Shown here piece by piece: positions 23,569 through 33,289 of a DNA stretch of 39,838 bases (positions are counted from its first letter, which is position 1; every line of letters begins with the position of its first letter). Made by a program: the position numbers and the translations under genes. The notes below the pieces were generated by a model that was not told the origin of the DNA, ran no database searches, and worked only from the letters and a program-made list of their open reading frames with translations. The DNA is taken from the NCBI GenBank assembly GCA_016936015.1, contig JAFGPV010000186.1, positions 1 through 39,838 of the forward strand, read 5' to 3'. The stretch comes from Pirellulales bacterium. GTDB lineage: Bacteria; Planctomycetota; Planctomycetia; Pirellulales; Thermoguttaceae.

Positions 23569-25947
23569 TCATTCGGCCTTCGCATTCCCGTTGTCGAGAA
23601 CGACCCCGTTCGCTGATTTGCTTAGCTCCAATTCATGATCGCCCGTTGTCCCGCTCATGTCTTGCTGGGCGTAGTACAGTCGGGCGTAGGTGCCTAGTTT
23701 TCCCAGCAGCTCGTTGTGGGGTCCGATCTCGACGATCCGGCCGTGTTCGAGGACGACCAGCCGGTCGGCCCGGCGGAGCGTGCTCAGCCGGTGGGCGATG
23801 GCGATCGTGGTCCGGCCCTCGATCAGGTTCTCCAGGGCCAATTGGATTTCCCGCTCCGTCTCGGTGTCGACCGACGAGGTAGCCTCGTCGAGGATCAGGA
23901 TCTTCGGATCGATCAGCAGTGCCCGGGCGATGCTGATCCGCTGCCGTTCGCCGCCGGAGAGGGCCTGCCCCCGCTCGCCGACGATCGAGTCGTAGCCGTC
24001 CGGCAGGCGGAGGATGAAGTCGTGCGCCCGGGCGGCCCGGGCGGCGGCGACAATCTCATCCCGCGTGGCGTCGGGACACCCATAGGCGATGTTCTCGGCG
24101 ATCGTCCCGAAGAACAGGAACGGCTCCTGGAGCACGATCCCGATGCGGTGGCGATAATCGGTCAGCGCATACCAGCGGATATCGACCCCGTCAACGAGGA
24201 TCGCCCCGTCGCTAACGTCATAGAACCGGCAGACGAGGTTGACCAGCGTCGATTTGCCCGACCCGCTCGGCCCGACCAGGCCGATCATCTCGCCGGGCCG
24301 GATTCGCAGCGCAATGTCGTTCAGCACCCGCCGGGTGGCGTACTGGAAGCACACGTCGCGGAATTCGACCTCGCCGCGCAGCCCCTGAATGGGGACGGGA
24401 TGGACCGGATCGGCCACGCCGGGAACCCGGTCGAGAATGGCGAAGATCCGCTGCGACGAGGCCCCCGCCTTCTGCGTGGCCGAGACCATTCGGCTCATCG
24501 AGTCCAACCGTCCGTAAAACCGGCTGATGTAAGCGACGAACGTGACCAGCGTGCCCACCTCGAACGACCATGTGCCGTCGGGCAGCCGGACGGCGGTAAA
24601 GATCAGCCACGCGCCGAACGCCCAGATTACCAGTTGCCCGATGTCCGTCAGCAGGATCACCGTCGGGCGGAAGACCGACCAGAGGGTGTTCACCCGGTCG
24701 TTGGCCTGCAAGACCCGGTCGTTGGCCGCGTGGAAACGGTCGATCTCCCGCCGCTCCTGGGCGAAGGCCTTGACCACGCGGATGCCGGGAATCGTGTCGG
24801 CCAGCACGCTGGTCATCTCGCTCCAGGCCCGGCTCCCCGATTGAAAACCGTGCCGCAGCCGGCTCCGCACCTTGTGGACCAAAAAGGCGATAAACGGGAT
24901 CGGCAACAACGTGGCCAGCGCCAGCTTCGCGTTCATGTAGAACAAGACGCAGGAAGTCATAGTCAGCATCAAGACGTCGTTGGCGAAATCCAAGAGGTGC
25001 AACTGGAGAAAATACGAAATCCGGTCGGAATCGGTGCTGATCCGCGAAATCAGGTCGCCGGTCCGCTTGCCCCCGAAATACTCCAGCGACAGCCGCTGTA
25101 AGTGGGCGTACGTCTTGTTCCGCATGTCGGCCACCACCCGTTCCGAAACCCAGGCCAGCACGTAGGTCCGCGCCCAACTCAAAAGCCAGGTCAACAGCGC
25201 CGCGCCGGCCAGGATCCCCAGATAGATCCACACCCGGGAAAACGGTACCGAGACGCCGCTCTGCCACGGCACGAAGACGTTATTGATCAGCGGCTTGAGC
25301 ATATAGGGCGGCACCAGCCCCATTGCCGTGCTCAAGAGCATCAGGAAAAAACCTAAGGAGAACATGCCCAATCGGGGCCGGGTGAACCGCCATAGCCGGG
25401 TGAGCGACTGCACGGCCGGCTTGGCCTTGGCCGCCTCGCATTCGGGACATGTCTCTTGATCGGGCGCCAAGAGGGCGCCGCAACTCGGGCAGTACGTCTC
25501 CGACGCCTCGGCCGATTCCTCCTCGGCGGCGACCTCCCCCTCCTGAACCCGCTCGAATCGTTGCACCAGCCGGTGCACGGCGGCCGATTTCGCCGCCGTG
25601 AAACGCCAGGAGTGCAGTCGGCCCTCAGGACTGAACAATTCCAAAGCCCCCGCCCCCCCGTGTTCCCGTACGCGAAGCTGCACCTCTTCCCGGCACGGCC
25701 AACTGCGGAGCGTCGATTCCAGTTCGCCGGCCGCTGGGGAAGCATCAAGGCCTTGCGGACCGACCGAAATGAGACGCCGATCCGTCAACACCACCAGGTT
25801 TTTTGCATACCGCAGCCGATCGTCCAGATCGGGTTCCACCCAGGTGAGAATCGTTTCCCCCGGCTCGAAACGGCATTCCGCCACGCGCCGGAACTCGGGG
25901 GCGAGGTTTTCCCAATTTTCGGGGATGGAATTCAAGCCAGGACGCAC
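23569..25947 (-). CDS. ABC exporter (fused membrane + ATPase) with N-terminal extra domain and zinc ribbon
   Basis: 792 residues. Residues 1-150 form a soluble domain with 'LDDRLRYAKNLVVLTDRRLI', somewhat like bacterial PH-type domains. Then a zinc ribbon 'TYCPSCGALLAPDQETCPEC' (about 151-170, two CxxC pairs). Then an ABC exporter membrane domain of about six helices ('LGFFLMLLSTAMGLVPPYML' onward), and the ATPase with Walker A 'GLVGPSGSGKSTLVNLV' (about 585), Q-loop 'IGIVLQEPFLFFGTIAENIA', signature 'ALSGGERQRISIARALL', Walker B 'ILILDEATSSVD' and the switch His in 'TTIAIAHRLSTLRRADR'. All catalytic residues are present, so it should pump as a dimer. It has a GTG start at 25947 and no clear ribosome site. 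Its partner is the DUF1854 gene; cphA is divergent. I recall homologues named as cyanophycin-associated ABC transporters; the cargo is unknown. Confidence 0.93.
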   Translation of the reverse strand: MRPGLNSIPENWENLAPEFRRVAECRFEPGETILTWVEPDLDDRLRYAKNLVVLTDRRLISVGPQGLDASPAAGELESTLRSWPCREEVQLRVREHGGAGALELFSPEGRLHSWRFTAAKSAAVHRLVQRFERVQEGEVAAEEESAEASETYCPSCGALLAPDQETCPECEAAKAKPAVQSLTRLWRFTRPRLGMFSLGFFLMLLSTAMGLVPPYMLKPLINNVFVPWQSGVSVPFSRVWIYLGILAGAALLTWLLSWARTYVLAWVSERVVADMRNKTYAHLQRLSLEYFGGKRTGDLISRISTDSDRISYFLQLHLLDFANDVLMLTMTSCVLFYMNAKLALATLLPIPFIAFLVHKVRSRLRHGFQSGSRAWSEMTSVLADTIPGIRVVKAFAQERREIDRFHAANDRVLQANDRVNTLWSVFRPTVILLTDIGQLVIWAFGAWLIFTAVRLPDGTWSFEVGTLVTFVAYISRFYGRLDSMSRMVSATQKAGASSQRIFAILDRVPGVADPVHPVPIQGLRGEVEFRDVCFQYATRRVLNDIALRIRPGEMIGLVGPSGSGKSTLVNLVCRFYDVSDGAILVDGVDIRWYALTDYRHRIGIVLQEPFLFFGTIAENIAYGCPDATRDEIVAAARAARAHDFILRLPDGYDSIVGERGQALSGGERQRISIARALLIDPKILILDEATSSVDTETEREIQLALENLIEGRTTIAIAHRLSTLRRADRLVVLEHGRIVEIGPHNELLGKLGTYARLYYAQQDMSGTTGDHELELSKSANGVVLDNGNAKAE

Positions 25948-26881
25948 GGAAGGAGACCGGTCAGGTAATGGAAAACTGGGGCAATCCAGTATTTTATTCT
26001 CTTTTATAGCGATTGGAAAAGGCAGATAACGCTAATAAACCATAGAAGTGCTTCAGAATCCAACACAACCCCCTGAGTGTAGAAAAGGCCACTTAAGACG
26101 CAACTCCCAGGTGCCGTAAAGGATACGGAAGACTCTCAGGATAGCGCCTACCTCAAAACGAACGCGTCCGTTTCGAGATCGGCTACAAAGGAAACCGATA
26201 TCCAGCACCCCCCCATTACGGTTGTTTTTACGATGCATTTCATTACCGGGTGACGGTTGGCCCGGTTTTTCTATTCTATTTTTTCTCACTGGGCGTTGCT
26301 TTTTTGGGCACGTATTACTATGATTAACGAGATCAATTATTGCCGGGCGCTGCGGGGACGTCGGTTTCCGGCAATACTTCCCACCGGGGTTATTTCCTGT
26401 TTCCACCCGAAGTTGCTAACTTCCATTTTTCTTCCCTGAGAGGTTGAGGTCTGCGCAAAGAGTGATTATAAAGGAAAGCCAGGCAAGAGCGGGGATTTGC
26501 GGAGCTGGTTCTGCAACTTTTCACGCGAGTTAGCAAAACTAGGGGATTCACGGGAATTTGACAAAGGCGGGAAAATTTAACAACGGATGGCGGTTCTGGA
26601 ACCAAGACCTGACGCCTAGGGCTTCCTTTGATCCATCGCGTAACGATTCGGCGTCCCCGCACAGCATGTATGAAACCGATCTTGCCGGTTAGTCAAGATA
26701 GGTGCGAGGCGTAAAAGAACACGAAGGTAATGAGAATAGTCGCTCGAATGGTTGGTGGGGTTATCGGATTTTTTGGAAGTGCCGATACAACCATTTAAAC
26801 CTTGGTTACGTAGATCGTTCTAGGAAGGCGCGATCACCCTGGTTCCGGAAAGCATTCACTTTTTCTAAGCAGATCGACTTT
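25948..26881. other. Divergent promoter region between ABC gene and cphA
   Basis: About 930 bases, AT-richer than the genes, with no credible ORF. The same frame as cphA stays open upstream to a GTG at 26702 but its translation is unlike any CphA. The region must hold the promoters of both transcripts. A 7-C run lies at about 26208. I could not identify an operator or riboswitch. Confidence 0.45.
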
Positions 26882-29623
26882 ATGGAATTCCGCAAGGTGT
26901 TAGCGCTGCGAGGCCCTAATCAATGGGCGAATTTCCCGGTGCTGGAAGCGTGGGTGGATTTGGGAGAATGGCACGATAAACCCTCCCACGAAATCCCCGG
27001 GTTCAACGAACGAATCATGCAATGGCTGCCTTCGATGATCGAGCATCGGTGCAGCATCGGCCAGCGTGGAGGCTTCTTTCAGAGGCTGGCCACCGGCACG
27101 TATCCCGCTCATATTCTCGAACACATTACGCTAGCATTGCAATCGTTGGCGGGCACGCCCGCCACGTTCGGCAAGGCCCGGAAAACCTCCCAGCCGGGGA
27201 TTTATCGCGTGGTGGTGGAGTATGAAGAGGAAGCGGTCGCCCGCGCTTGTCTGGAGTCCGCGAAACAGATTTTTCTGGCGGCGGCCCGAAACGAGCCGTA
27301 CGACGTGCCGGGCGAGGTCCAACGGCTACGCAATCTGGTCCAACGGGAACGTCTGGGACCGAGCACCTCCGCCATCGTGGCCGCGGCCACGGCCCGGAAT
27401 ATTCCCACGCGCCGTTTGAACGAGTACAGTCTGGTCCAACTCGGCTACGGCCGGCGCCAGCGGCGGATCCGGGCCTCCGTAACCGATCGCACGCCGGCAA
27501 TCGCCGAGTCGATCGCCCAGGACAAGGATTTGACGCGGAGATTGCTCTTTCCCGCCGGAATACCCGTGCCTGACGGACGGCCCGTGGAAAACGCCGAAGA
27601 CGCCTGGAAAGCCGCCCAAGCGATCGGATTCCCGGTGGTCGTCAAGCCCCAGGACGGCAATCAGGGCCGTGGCGTGGCCACGGATCTGACGACGCGGGAA
27701 CAAGTGGTTGCGGCCTACGAGGCGGCGCGGAAGCAAAGCTCTTCGGTGATCGTGGAGCAATACATCCCCGGGCACGACTATCGGGTGCTGGTGGTGGGAG
27801 GCAAGGTGGTTGCCGCCGCGCGGCGCGAGCCGGCCCACGTCATCGGCGACGGACGGCGGACGATTGCCCAACTCGTGGACGAAGTCAATACCGATCCCCG
27901 CCGCAGCGAAGGCCATGCCACGGTGCTCAGCAAGATCCGGCTGGACGAGGTCTCGTTGAACGTGCTGCGGGATCAGGGCTTTACGCCGTCGTCGGTCCCG
28001 GCGGACGGTCAGCGGGTGCTGATCCGCCGCAACGGGAACTTAAGCACCGGCGGCACGGCCATCGACGTGACCGAATACGTGCATCCCGAAGTGGCCGCCC
28101 GGGCGGAGGAAGCCGCCCGGATCGTCGGCCTGGACGTCGCCGGGGTTGACGTGATCGCCCAAGACATCAGCCGGCCCCTGGAAGAACAGGGCGGCGCGAT
28201 CGTGGAAATCAACGCTGCGCCGGGGCTGCGGATGCACTTGGAGCCTTCGGCCGGCATTTCCCGGCCGGTCGGCGAGGCGATCGTCGAGATGCTCTTTCCG
28301 GACGGCGTCAACGGGCGGATTCCGATCGCGGCGGTTACCGGCATCAACGGCAAAACCACCACCACGCGCTTCATTGCCCACCTGGTCCGGGGCGTTTATC
28401 CCGTGGTGGGCATGACCTGCACCGACGGCATCTACATCAATGACCGGCGGATCTATCCCTTGGATTGCAGCGGTCCGAAGAGCGCCACCAAGATATTGAT
28501 GAATCCCCAGGTCGACGCGGCCGTATTCGAGACGGCCCGGGGCGGCATCCTCCGCGCAGGACTGGCTTTCGATCAGTGCGACGTCGCCGTCGTCACCAAC
28601 GTCAACGGGGGCGATCACCTCGGCATCTCCGAGGTCAAAACGCCCGAGGAACTGGCCAAAGTCAAACGCTGCATCGTCGACGTGGTGGCCCCGCACGGCT
28701 ATGCGGTGCTCAATGCCGACGATCCCCTGGTGGCGTCGATGGCGGCGTATTGTCCGGGAAAGGTCCTCTATTTTGCCCTCGACGGCGACCACCCGGTGAT
28801 CGTCGAGCACCGCCGCCAGGGCGGCCGGGCGGCGTTTCTCCGCGAGGGTTCCGTGGTCCTGGCCGAAGGCGACCGGGAAACGGAACTAATGCCCGTCGCC
28901 GACGTGCCCCTGACGCGGGGAGGCGTGATCCGCTTCCACGTGGAGAACACGCTGGCCGCCGTGGCGGCCGCCTGGTGCCTGGGCGTTCCGTTGGAGGTGA
29001 TCCGCCATCGGGCCGCCGGCATGTCCCCCGATTTAAACAAGGTGCCCGCCCGCTTCAACATCCTCCAGATCGAAGGCGCGACCGTGATCGTCGATTACGG
29101 CCACAACGCCCACGCCCTGCAGGCGGTGCTCGACGTGATCGAGACCTTCCCGCACTCCCGCCGCATGGCGGTCTACTCCGCCGCGGGCGACCGCCGCGAT
29201 GAAGTCTTCATCCGCCAGGGAAAACTGCTCGGCGCCGCCTTCGACCGCGTGATTCTTTACGAGGATCACCACCGCCGCGGCCGGCCGGTAGGGGAAATTA
29301 TCGGCCTGTTCCGCCAAGGCGTCGTGCAATCGTCGCGGGTCAAGGAGATTCTGGAAGTCAACGGCGCGATCAAGGCGGCGGAGTTGGCGATGTCGCTGGT
29401 GCGGCCCGGCGAATTGCTCCTCCTGCAGGCCGACTGGATCGACGAGACCTTGGATTGGATCAAGGAGTACCTGGTCCAACTGGCGGATAAGAAGTCGGCT
29501 CCGACGCCGGCCGAGTTGACATTTGCTCCTGCGTCCGAGGCGACGTTGGTCGTCGAGCCGTCCCCCACGGGCGAAATCGACGTTCCCATCCTCGTCGATA
29601 GCCCCGCCGCGGGGAAATCATAA
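26882..29623 (+). CDS. cphA: Cyanophycin synthetase
   Basis: 913 residues from ATG 26882, the usual CphA length. The N-terminal domain begins 'MEFRKVLALRGPNQWANFP' as in CphA ('LRGPN.W'). The ATP-grasp domain (about 220-480) has 'GFPVVVKPQDGNQGRGVATD' and 'VEQYIPGHDYRVLVVGGKVV', and adds Asp to the chain. The Mur-ligase-like domain (about 485-880) has the P-loop 'AVTGINGKTTTTRFIAHL' (about 486), 'VFETARGGILRAGLAFDQCD' and 'TVIVDYGHNAHALQAVLDV', and adds Arg to the side chain. The enzyme polymerises Asp and Arg into the nitrogen store cyanophycin in the cytoplasm. No cyanophycinase is in the window. It is divergent from the ABC/DUF1854 pair. A GTG at 26702 would add 60 non-family residues. Confidence 0.97.
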   Translation: MEFRKVLALRGPNQWANFPVLEAWVDLGEWHDKPSHEIPGFNERIMQWLPSMIEHRCSIGQRGGFFQRLATGTYPAHILEHITLALQSLAGTPATFGKARKTSQPGIYRVVVEYEEEAVARACLESAKQIFLAAARNEPYDVPGEVQRLRNLVQRERLGPSTSAIVAAATARNIPTRRLNEYSLVQLGYGRRQRRIRASVTDRTPAIAESIAQDKDLTRRLLFPAGIPVPDGRPVENAEDAWKAAQAIGFPVVVKPQDGNQGRGVATDLTTREQVVAAYEAARKQSSSVIVEQYIPGHDYRVLVVGGKVVAAARREPAHVIGDGRRTIAQLVDEVNTDPRRSEGHATVLSKIRLDEVSLNVLRDQGFTPSSVPADGQRVLIRRNGNLSTGGTAIDVTEYVHPEVAARAEEAARIVGLDVAGVDVIAQDISRPLEEQGGAIVEINAAPGLRMHLEPSAGISRPVGEAIVEMLFPDGVNGRIPIAAVTGINGKTTTTRFIAHLVRGVYPVVGMTCTDGIYINDRRIYPLDCSGPKSATKILMNPQVDAAVFETARGGILRAGLAFDQCDVAVVTNVNGGDHLGISEVKTPEELAKVKRCIVDVVAPHGYAVLNADDPLVASMAAYCPGKVLYFALDGDHPVIVEHRRQGGRAAFLREGSVVLAEGDRETELMPVADVPLTRGGVIRFHVENTLAAVAAAWCLGVPLEVIRHRAAGMSPDLNKVPARFNILQIEGATVIVDYGHNAHALQAVLDVIETFPHSRRMAVYSAAGDRRDEVFIRQGKLLGAAFDRVILYEDHHRRGRPVGEIIGLFRQGVVQSSRVKEILEVNGAIKAAELAMSLVRPGELLLLQADWIDETLDWIKEYLVQLADKKSAPTPAELTFAPASEATLVVEPSPTGEIDVPILVDSPAAGKS

Positions 29624-29659
29624 ATCGGGGACCCGCTTGAGTTGATCTTCAGGAAGCAC

Positions 29660-29721
29660 AGCCGGCGGCTAACAGCCGCCGAGGGGAGTTAATATTCCTC
29701 GGCGGCTGTTAGCCGCCGGCT
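29660..29721. repeat. Palindromic intergenic repeat, copy 2 (perfect)
   Basis: Perfect 24-25-base arms (29660-29683 and 29697-29721), same sequence as copy 1 at 4434-4500, with a 13-base centre GGGAGTTAATATT. It lies between the convergent cphA and subtilase genes, a fitting place for a two-way terminator. Confidence 0.9.
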
Positions 29722-29758
29722 ACTGGGTGTAACTTCGTCTGTTACTCCTCGCGATTTC

Positions 29759-32700
29759 TCAGGCCTCTAAATCGCTCAATAGCCGGTCGATCACTGCGAC
29801 CAGTTCCCGGGTGGAACGGCAGGCGCCGAGTTGATCTTCCAGGCCGGGGCGATTCCAGGCCGTTTCTCCGGCGAACAGCGAGTCTCGGGTGCTGGATCCG
29901 CTTAAGGTCAATCCGTCGGATAACCACGCCGCGGCGGAGGAGTTCCACGCCGTCCGCGGCAATTCGCCGCCTACGGCCGATCGGTCTGAATCCTCCGCGG
30001 CCGGCTGCCGGCCGAAGAAGTCCAATCCCTCGTCCGAGAGCAGGTGATTTGCCAGGGCCTGATTGCGGGCGGCGCTCCACTGGGCAACTTCGGCGTCCAG
30101 TCTCCCGGCGGAAGTGTTCCAGGTTTCGACGATCGTGCCGAGCACGGCGTTGGCCGGAGCACTGCCCGAGTCGTGGGATGCAACCAGCGGCACGTTCGTG
30201 GCGGCGACGGGAGCGACGGGGGTACCGGGCGAAACGCCCCTTGGCGAGGCCGTCGGCGAACCGAGGGCGGGAGCGGCAAGGAGGGGGACGGAAGCAGAGG
30301 CGGGGGCGGGAGCGGGGCCCGACAGGCTCAAGCGGTAGTCTCCGGTCTGCGACGCGCTGTAGGCCTGTACCTTGAGATAATACTGCCCGCCGGCAGTCGC
30401 CGTCCAGGTCAGGGACGAAGCCAGGGTCCCGCCGCTGTCGTCGTTCCACGCCAGCAGCGTGGCGCCGTCTTGGCCGTAAAGATAAAGGACGGAATCCCGC
30501 AGGCCCGCCAGGGCGGTGCTGACGGTGTATCGACTGCCCGCTTCGGCTTGGAATCGGAACCAATCGACGTCCCCGCCGGACTGGATCATTCCGCCGAGCG
30601 TGGCGCCGACGCTGATCGGGGCGGCGGCGGTTGGCGAGTTGCCGTAATCGTCGGACGGTTGGGCCAGCGTGAAACTGGTCCCGACGGCGTTGCTCAACTC
30701 GGCGTGGCCGTCGAAGGCCCGGGCGAAGTAGTGATAGGTTCCCGGGGCCAAACCGCCTGTAGAAATCGTAAATTCCGCCCGGCCGCCGATGACCGAGAAA
30801 TCGGCGCCGACGAGCCGGTCGCCGGAATCGAAGACGCCGGAGACGTTGCTGTCGGCGTAGAAATAAACGCAGAAAACCTGTCCGCTCGGCGAGGCGGCGC
30901 CTTCGGCCACGAGGGTCACGGGCGTGCCGGGCATGGCATGGGCCGGCGACGCCGTCAGCCGGTCGAGAGTGGGAGCGGTGGGAACGGGTACGGGGGCGGG
31001 AGTGGGGGTGGGAGTGGGAGTTGGAACGGGTGCGGGTGCGGGAGTCGAGTCCACGAGGCTCAAGCGATAGCCCCCCGTTTGCGATGCGCTGTAGGCCTTC
31101 ACCTGGAGGTAATACTGACCGCCGGCGGGGGCCGTCCAGGTCAGGGACGAAGCCAAGGTCCCGCCGCTGTCGTCGTTCCACGCCAGCAGCGTGGCGCCGT
31201 CGCTGCCGTAAAGATAGAGGACGGAATCCCGCAAGCCCGTCAGGGCGGTGCTGACGGCATATCTTGTGCCCGCCTCGGCTTGGAATCGGAACCAATCGAC
31301 GTCCCCGCCGGACTCGATCGTTCCGCCGAGCGTGGCGCCGACGCTGATCGGGGCGGCGGCGGCCGGATTGTTGCCGTAGTCGTCGGCAGACGCCAGCGAG
31401 AAACTCGTGCCGACGGGATCGCTCATTTGAGAACGGCTATCCACCGCCCGGGCGAAGTAGGAATGGGTTCCCGCGGATAAACCGCCCGTATCGACCGTGA
31501 GTTCCGCCCGCCCGTCAACGACCGAGTAGTCGGCCCCGACGAGTTGATCGCCGGAGTCCAACGCGCCGCTGTGATTGGCGTCGGCGTAAAAATCGACGTG
31601 GTGAATTCCATAGGGCGACACCGCGCCGGCGGCAACCAGCGTGACGGGATCCCCGATCGCCGCGACGCTCGCCAAGGCGGTGAGCGACTGGAGCGTGGGG
31701 GCGATGGGTACGGGTTCGGGGACGGGTACGGGTACGGGTTCAGGAACGGGAGTGGGGGTGGGAGCAGCGCCGCCGAGGCGTTGCAGCGTGGCGTAGACGT
31801 TCAACCGGCCGCCGGTGGCCACCTTGCCGCTCAATCCGCCGAGGACGTCCGTGCCTTGCAAAAGGGCGTCGCGGACTTCGGCCACGGTGGCGTCGGGATT
31901 GTAGGCCCACGCCAGGGCGGCCGCTCCGGCGACGTGCGGCGTGGCCATGCTCGTGCCCGAGTACCGGGCGTAGCGGTTGCCGGGGATGGTGCTGAGAATG
32001 GAGACGCCCGGCGCGGCCAGATCGACGGTGGAGGCCCCGTAGCAACTGAAGCTGGCCAGGGCGTCGTGGGCGTCGACGGCGGCCACGGAGACCACGTTGG
32101 CGGCGTTGTAGTTGGCGGGATACTGGGGCGTGCGATCGTTGTTGCTGCCGCTGTTGCCGGCCGCCGCCACGAAAAAGATGCCCGCGTCGTTGTTGGCCTG
32201 GATGGCGGCAGCCATCTGCGAGCTGTAGCCGCCGCCGCCCCAACTGTTGTTCAGCACGCGGAGGTTCACGCCGTACTGGGAGCGCATCATCGTGGCGTAG
32301 TTGATGGCCCGGACGGCGTCGGAGGTGTAGCCGGAACCGTCGGCGTCGAGAAATTTCAGGCCCATCAGCGAGGTGGACCAATTGACGCCGACCACGCCCA
32401 GGCCGTTGTTGCCCACGGCGGCGATGGTGCCGGAGACGTGCGTGCCGTGGCCGTTGTCGTCCAGCGGATTGCCGTCGTCATTGATGAAGTCATATCCGTG
32501 AACGTCGTCGACGAATCCGTTGTGGTCGTCGTCCAGGCCGTTGCCGGCGATTTCGCCGGGATTGGTCCAGACGTTCGCGGCCAGGTCGGGGTGCGTATAA
32601 TCGATGCCGGTGTCGATCACCCCCACCACCACGCCGCGGCTGCCGGTGGTCAGACTCCACGCCTCCGGCGCGTCGATGGCGCTTAAGCCGTACAGCGCGC

Positions 32701-33289
32701 CGGTCTGGGGATCGTCGGACGTGACCTCCAACTGCCGCACGGCGTCCTGCTCGAAGCCGGCGATGAACGTGTTTTGTAGGAGGGCGGAGGCCGCCGTCTC
32801 GAGGGAGCTGCCGTAGCTGCGGACCAGCACCTGTCCGACCAGGCCCAGTCCGCGAATCACGTCGAACTCCACGCCCCCGCCGACCAGCAGGCTGGACGCC
32901 TCGGCCACCGAAGCGATCTGCTGCACGGCGGCGGTGTTGAACTGGACGATCCAATCGTAGCTGGCAGACGCGCTGCCGTTTGTCGTCGACGTATCGACGA
33001 CGCCTTGGACGCTCTGGGCGGTCAGCGCGGCGGCGCCGATGTGGCTGGCGTCGTTGACTCCGCCGGCGACGTCCTGAAACCACGTCGGGGAGACGGAGGA
33101 GACGAGTCCGTCGCCGCTTAAGTACTGTCGGGTCTCCAGCGGCTCGATCCGCAACAGGCGCCGCCGACAGTGCCGGTCCCGAGGCGCGCCCGAAAAAAGT
33201 TCACGGCGGCGGTCGAAACCTTCCGTAATCTCCTGGCTCAATCGTAGATATACCCCGCGAAATCCAGAAACAATGCGAGCAGGTCTCAT
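29759..33289 (-). CDS. Large secreted subtilisin-like protease (S8) with duplicated C-terminal modules
   Basis: 1176 residues. The N-terminus carries 'LLRIEPLETRQYLSGD' (45-60), a motif common at the start of large exported planctomycete proteins, in place of a classical signal peptide. A propeptide-like part follows to about 200. The S8 domain has Asp226 ('VVGVIDTGIDYTHPDL'), His281 ('DNGHGTHVSGTIAA'), Asn379 ('VAAAGNSG') and Ser447 ('YSGTSMATPHVAGAAAL'), a complete triad plus oxyanion Asn. Then Pro-rich linkers ('TPTPTPTPAPVPVP') separate two near-identical modules of about 230 residues, each an Ig-like part ('VDFYADANHSGALDSGDQLV') followed by a pre-peptidase C-terminal (PPC) domain ('GGDVDWFRFQAEAG', 'YYLQVKAYSASQTG'). 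A unique Ala/Ser-rich tail of about 180 residues ends the protein. It would degrade proteins outside the cell. No Shine-Dalgarno. Confident. Confidence 0.95.
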   Translation of the reverse strand: MRPARIVSGFRGVYLRLSQEITEGFDRRRELFSGAPRDRHCRRRLLRIEPLETRQYLSGDGLVSSVSPTWFQDVAGGVNDASHIGAAALTAQSVQGVVDTSTTNGSASASYDWIVQFNTAAVQQIASVAEASSLLVGGGVEFDVIRGLGLVGQVLVRSYGSSLETAASALLQNTFIAGFEQDAVRQLEVTSDDPQTGALYGLSAIDAPEAWSLTTGSRGVVVGVIDTGIDYTHPDLAANVWTNPGEIAGNGLDDDHNGFVDDVHGYDFINDDGNPLDDNGHGTHVSGTIAAVGNNGLGVVGVNWSTSLMGLKFLDADGSGYTSDAVRAINYATMMRSQYGVNLRVLNNSWGGGGYSSQMAAAIQANNDAGIFFVAAAGNSGSNNDRTPQYPANYNAANVVSVAAVDAHDALASFSCYGASTVDLAAPGVSILSTIPGNRYARYSGTSMATPHVAGAAALAWAYNPDATVAEVRDALLQGTDVLGGLSGKVATGGRLNVYATLQRLGGAAPTPTPVPEPVPVPVPEPVPIAPTLQSLTALASVAAIGDPVTLVAAGAVSPYGIHHVDFYADANHSGALDSGDQLVGADYSVVDGRAELTVDTGGLSAGTHSYFARAVDSRSQMSDPVGTSFSLASADDYGNNPAAAAPISVGATLGGTIESGGDVDWFRFQAEAGTRYAVSTALTGLRDSVLYLYGSDGATLLAWNDDSGGTLASSLTWTAPAGGQYYLQVKAYSASQTGGYRLSLVDSTPAPAPVPTPTPTPTPAPVPVPTAPTLDRLTASPAHAMPGTPVTLVAEGAASPSGQVFCVYFYADSNVSGVFDSGDRLVGADFSVIGGRAEFTISTGGLAPGTYHYFARAFDGHAELSNAVGTSFTLAQPSDDYGNSPTAAAPISVGATLGGMIQSGGDVDWFRFQAEAGSRYTVSTALAGLRDSVLYLYGQDGATLLAWNDDSGGTLASSLTWTATAGGQYYLKVQAYSASQTGDYRLSLSGPAPAPASASVPLLAAPALGSPTASPRGVSPGTPVAPVAATNVPLVASHDSGSAPANAVLGTIVETWNTSAGRLDAEVAQWSAARNQALANHLLSDEGLDFFGRQPAAEDSDRSAVGGELPRTAWNSSAAAWLSDGLTLSGSSTRDSLFAGETAWNRPGLEDQLGACRSTRELVAVIDRLLSDLEA

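Noticed and set aside
23716-25101. 461-codon open frame opposite the ABC exporter
   Set aside because: Shadow of the ABC gene; all ATPase motifs are on the minus strand.
30044-31480. 478-codon Gly/Arg-rich frame opposite the subtilase
   Set aside because: Antisense of the duplicated Ig-PPC modules, low-complexity translation.
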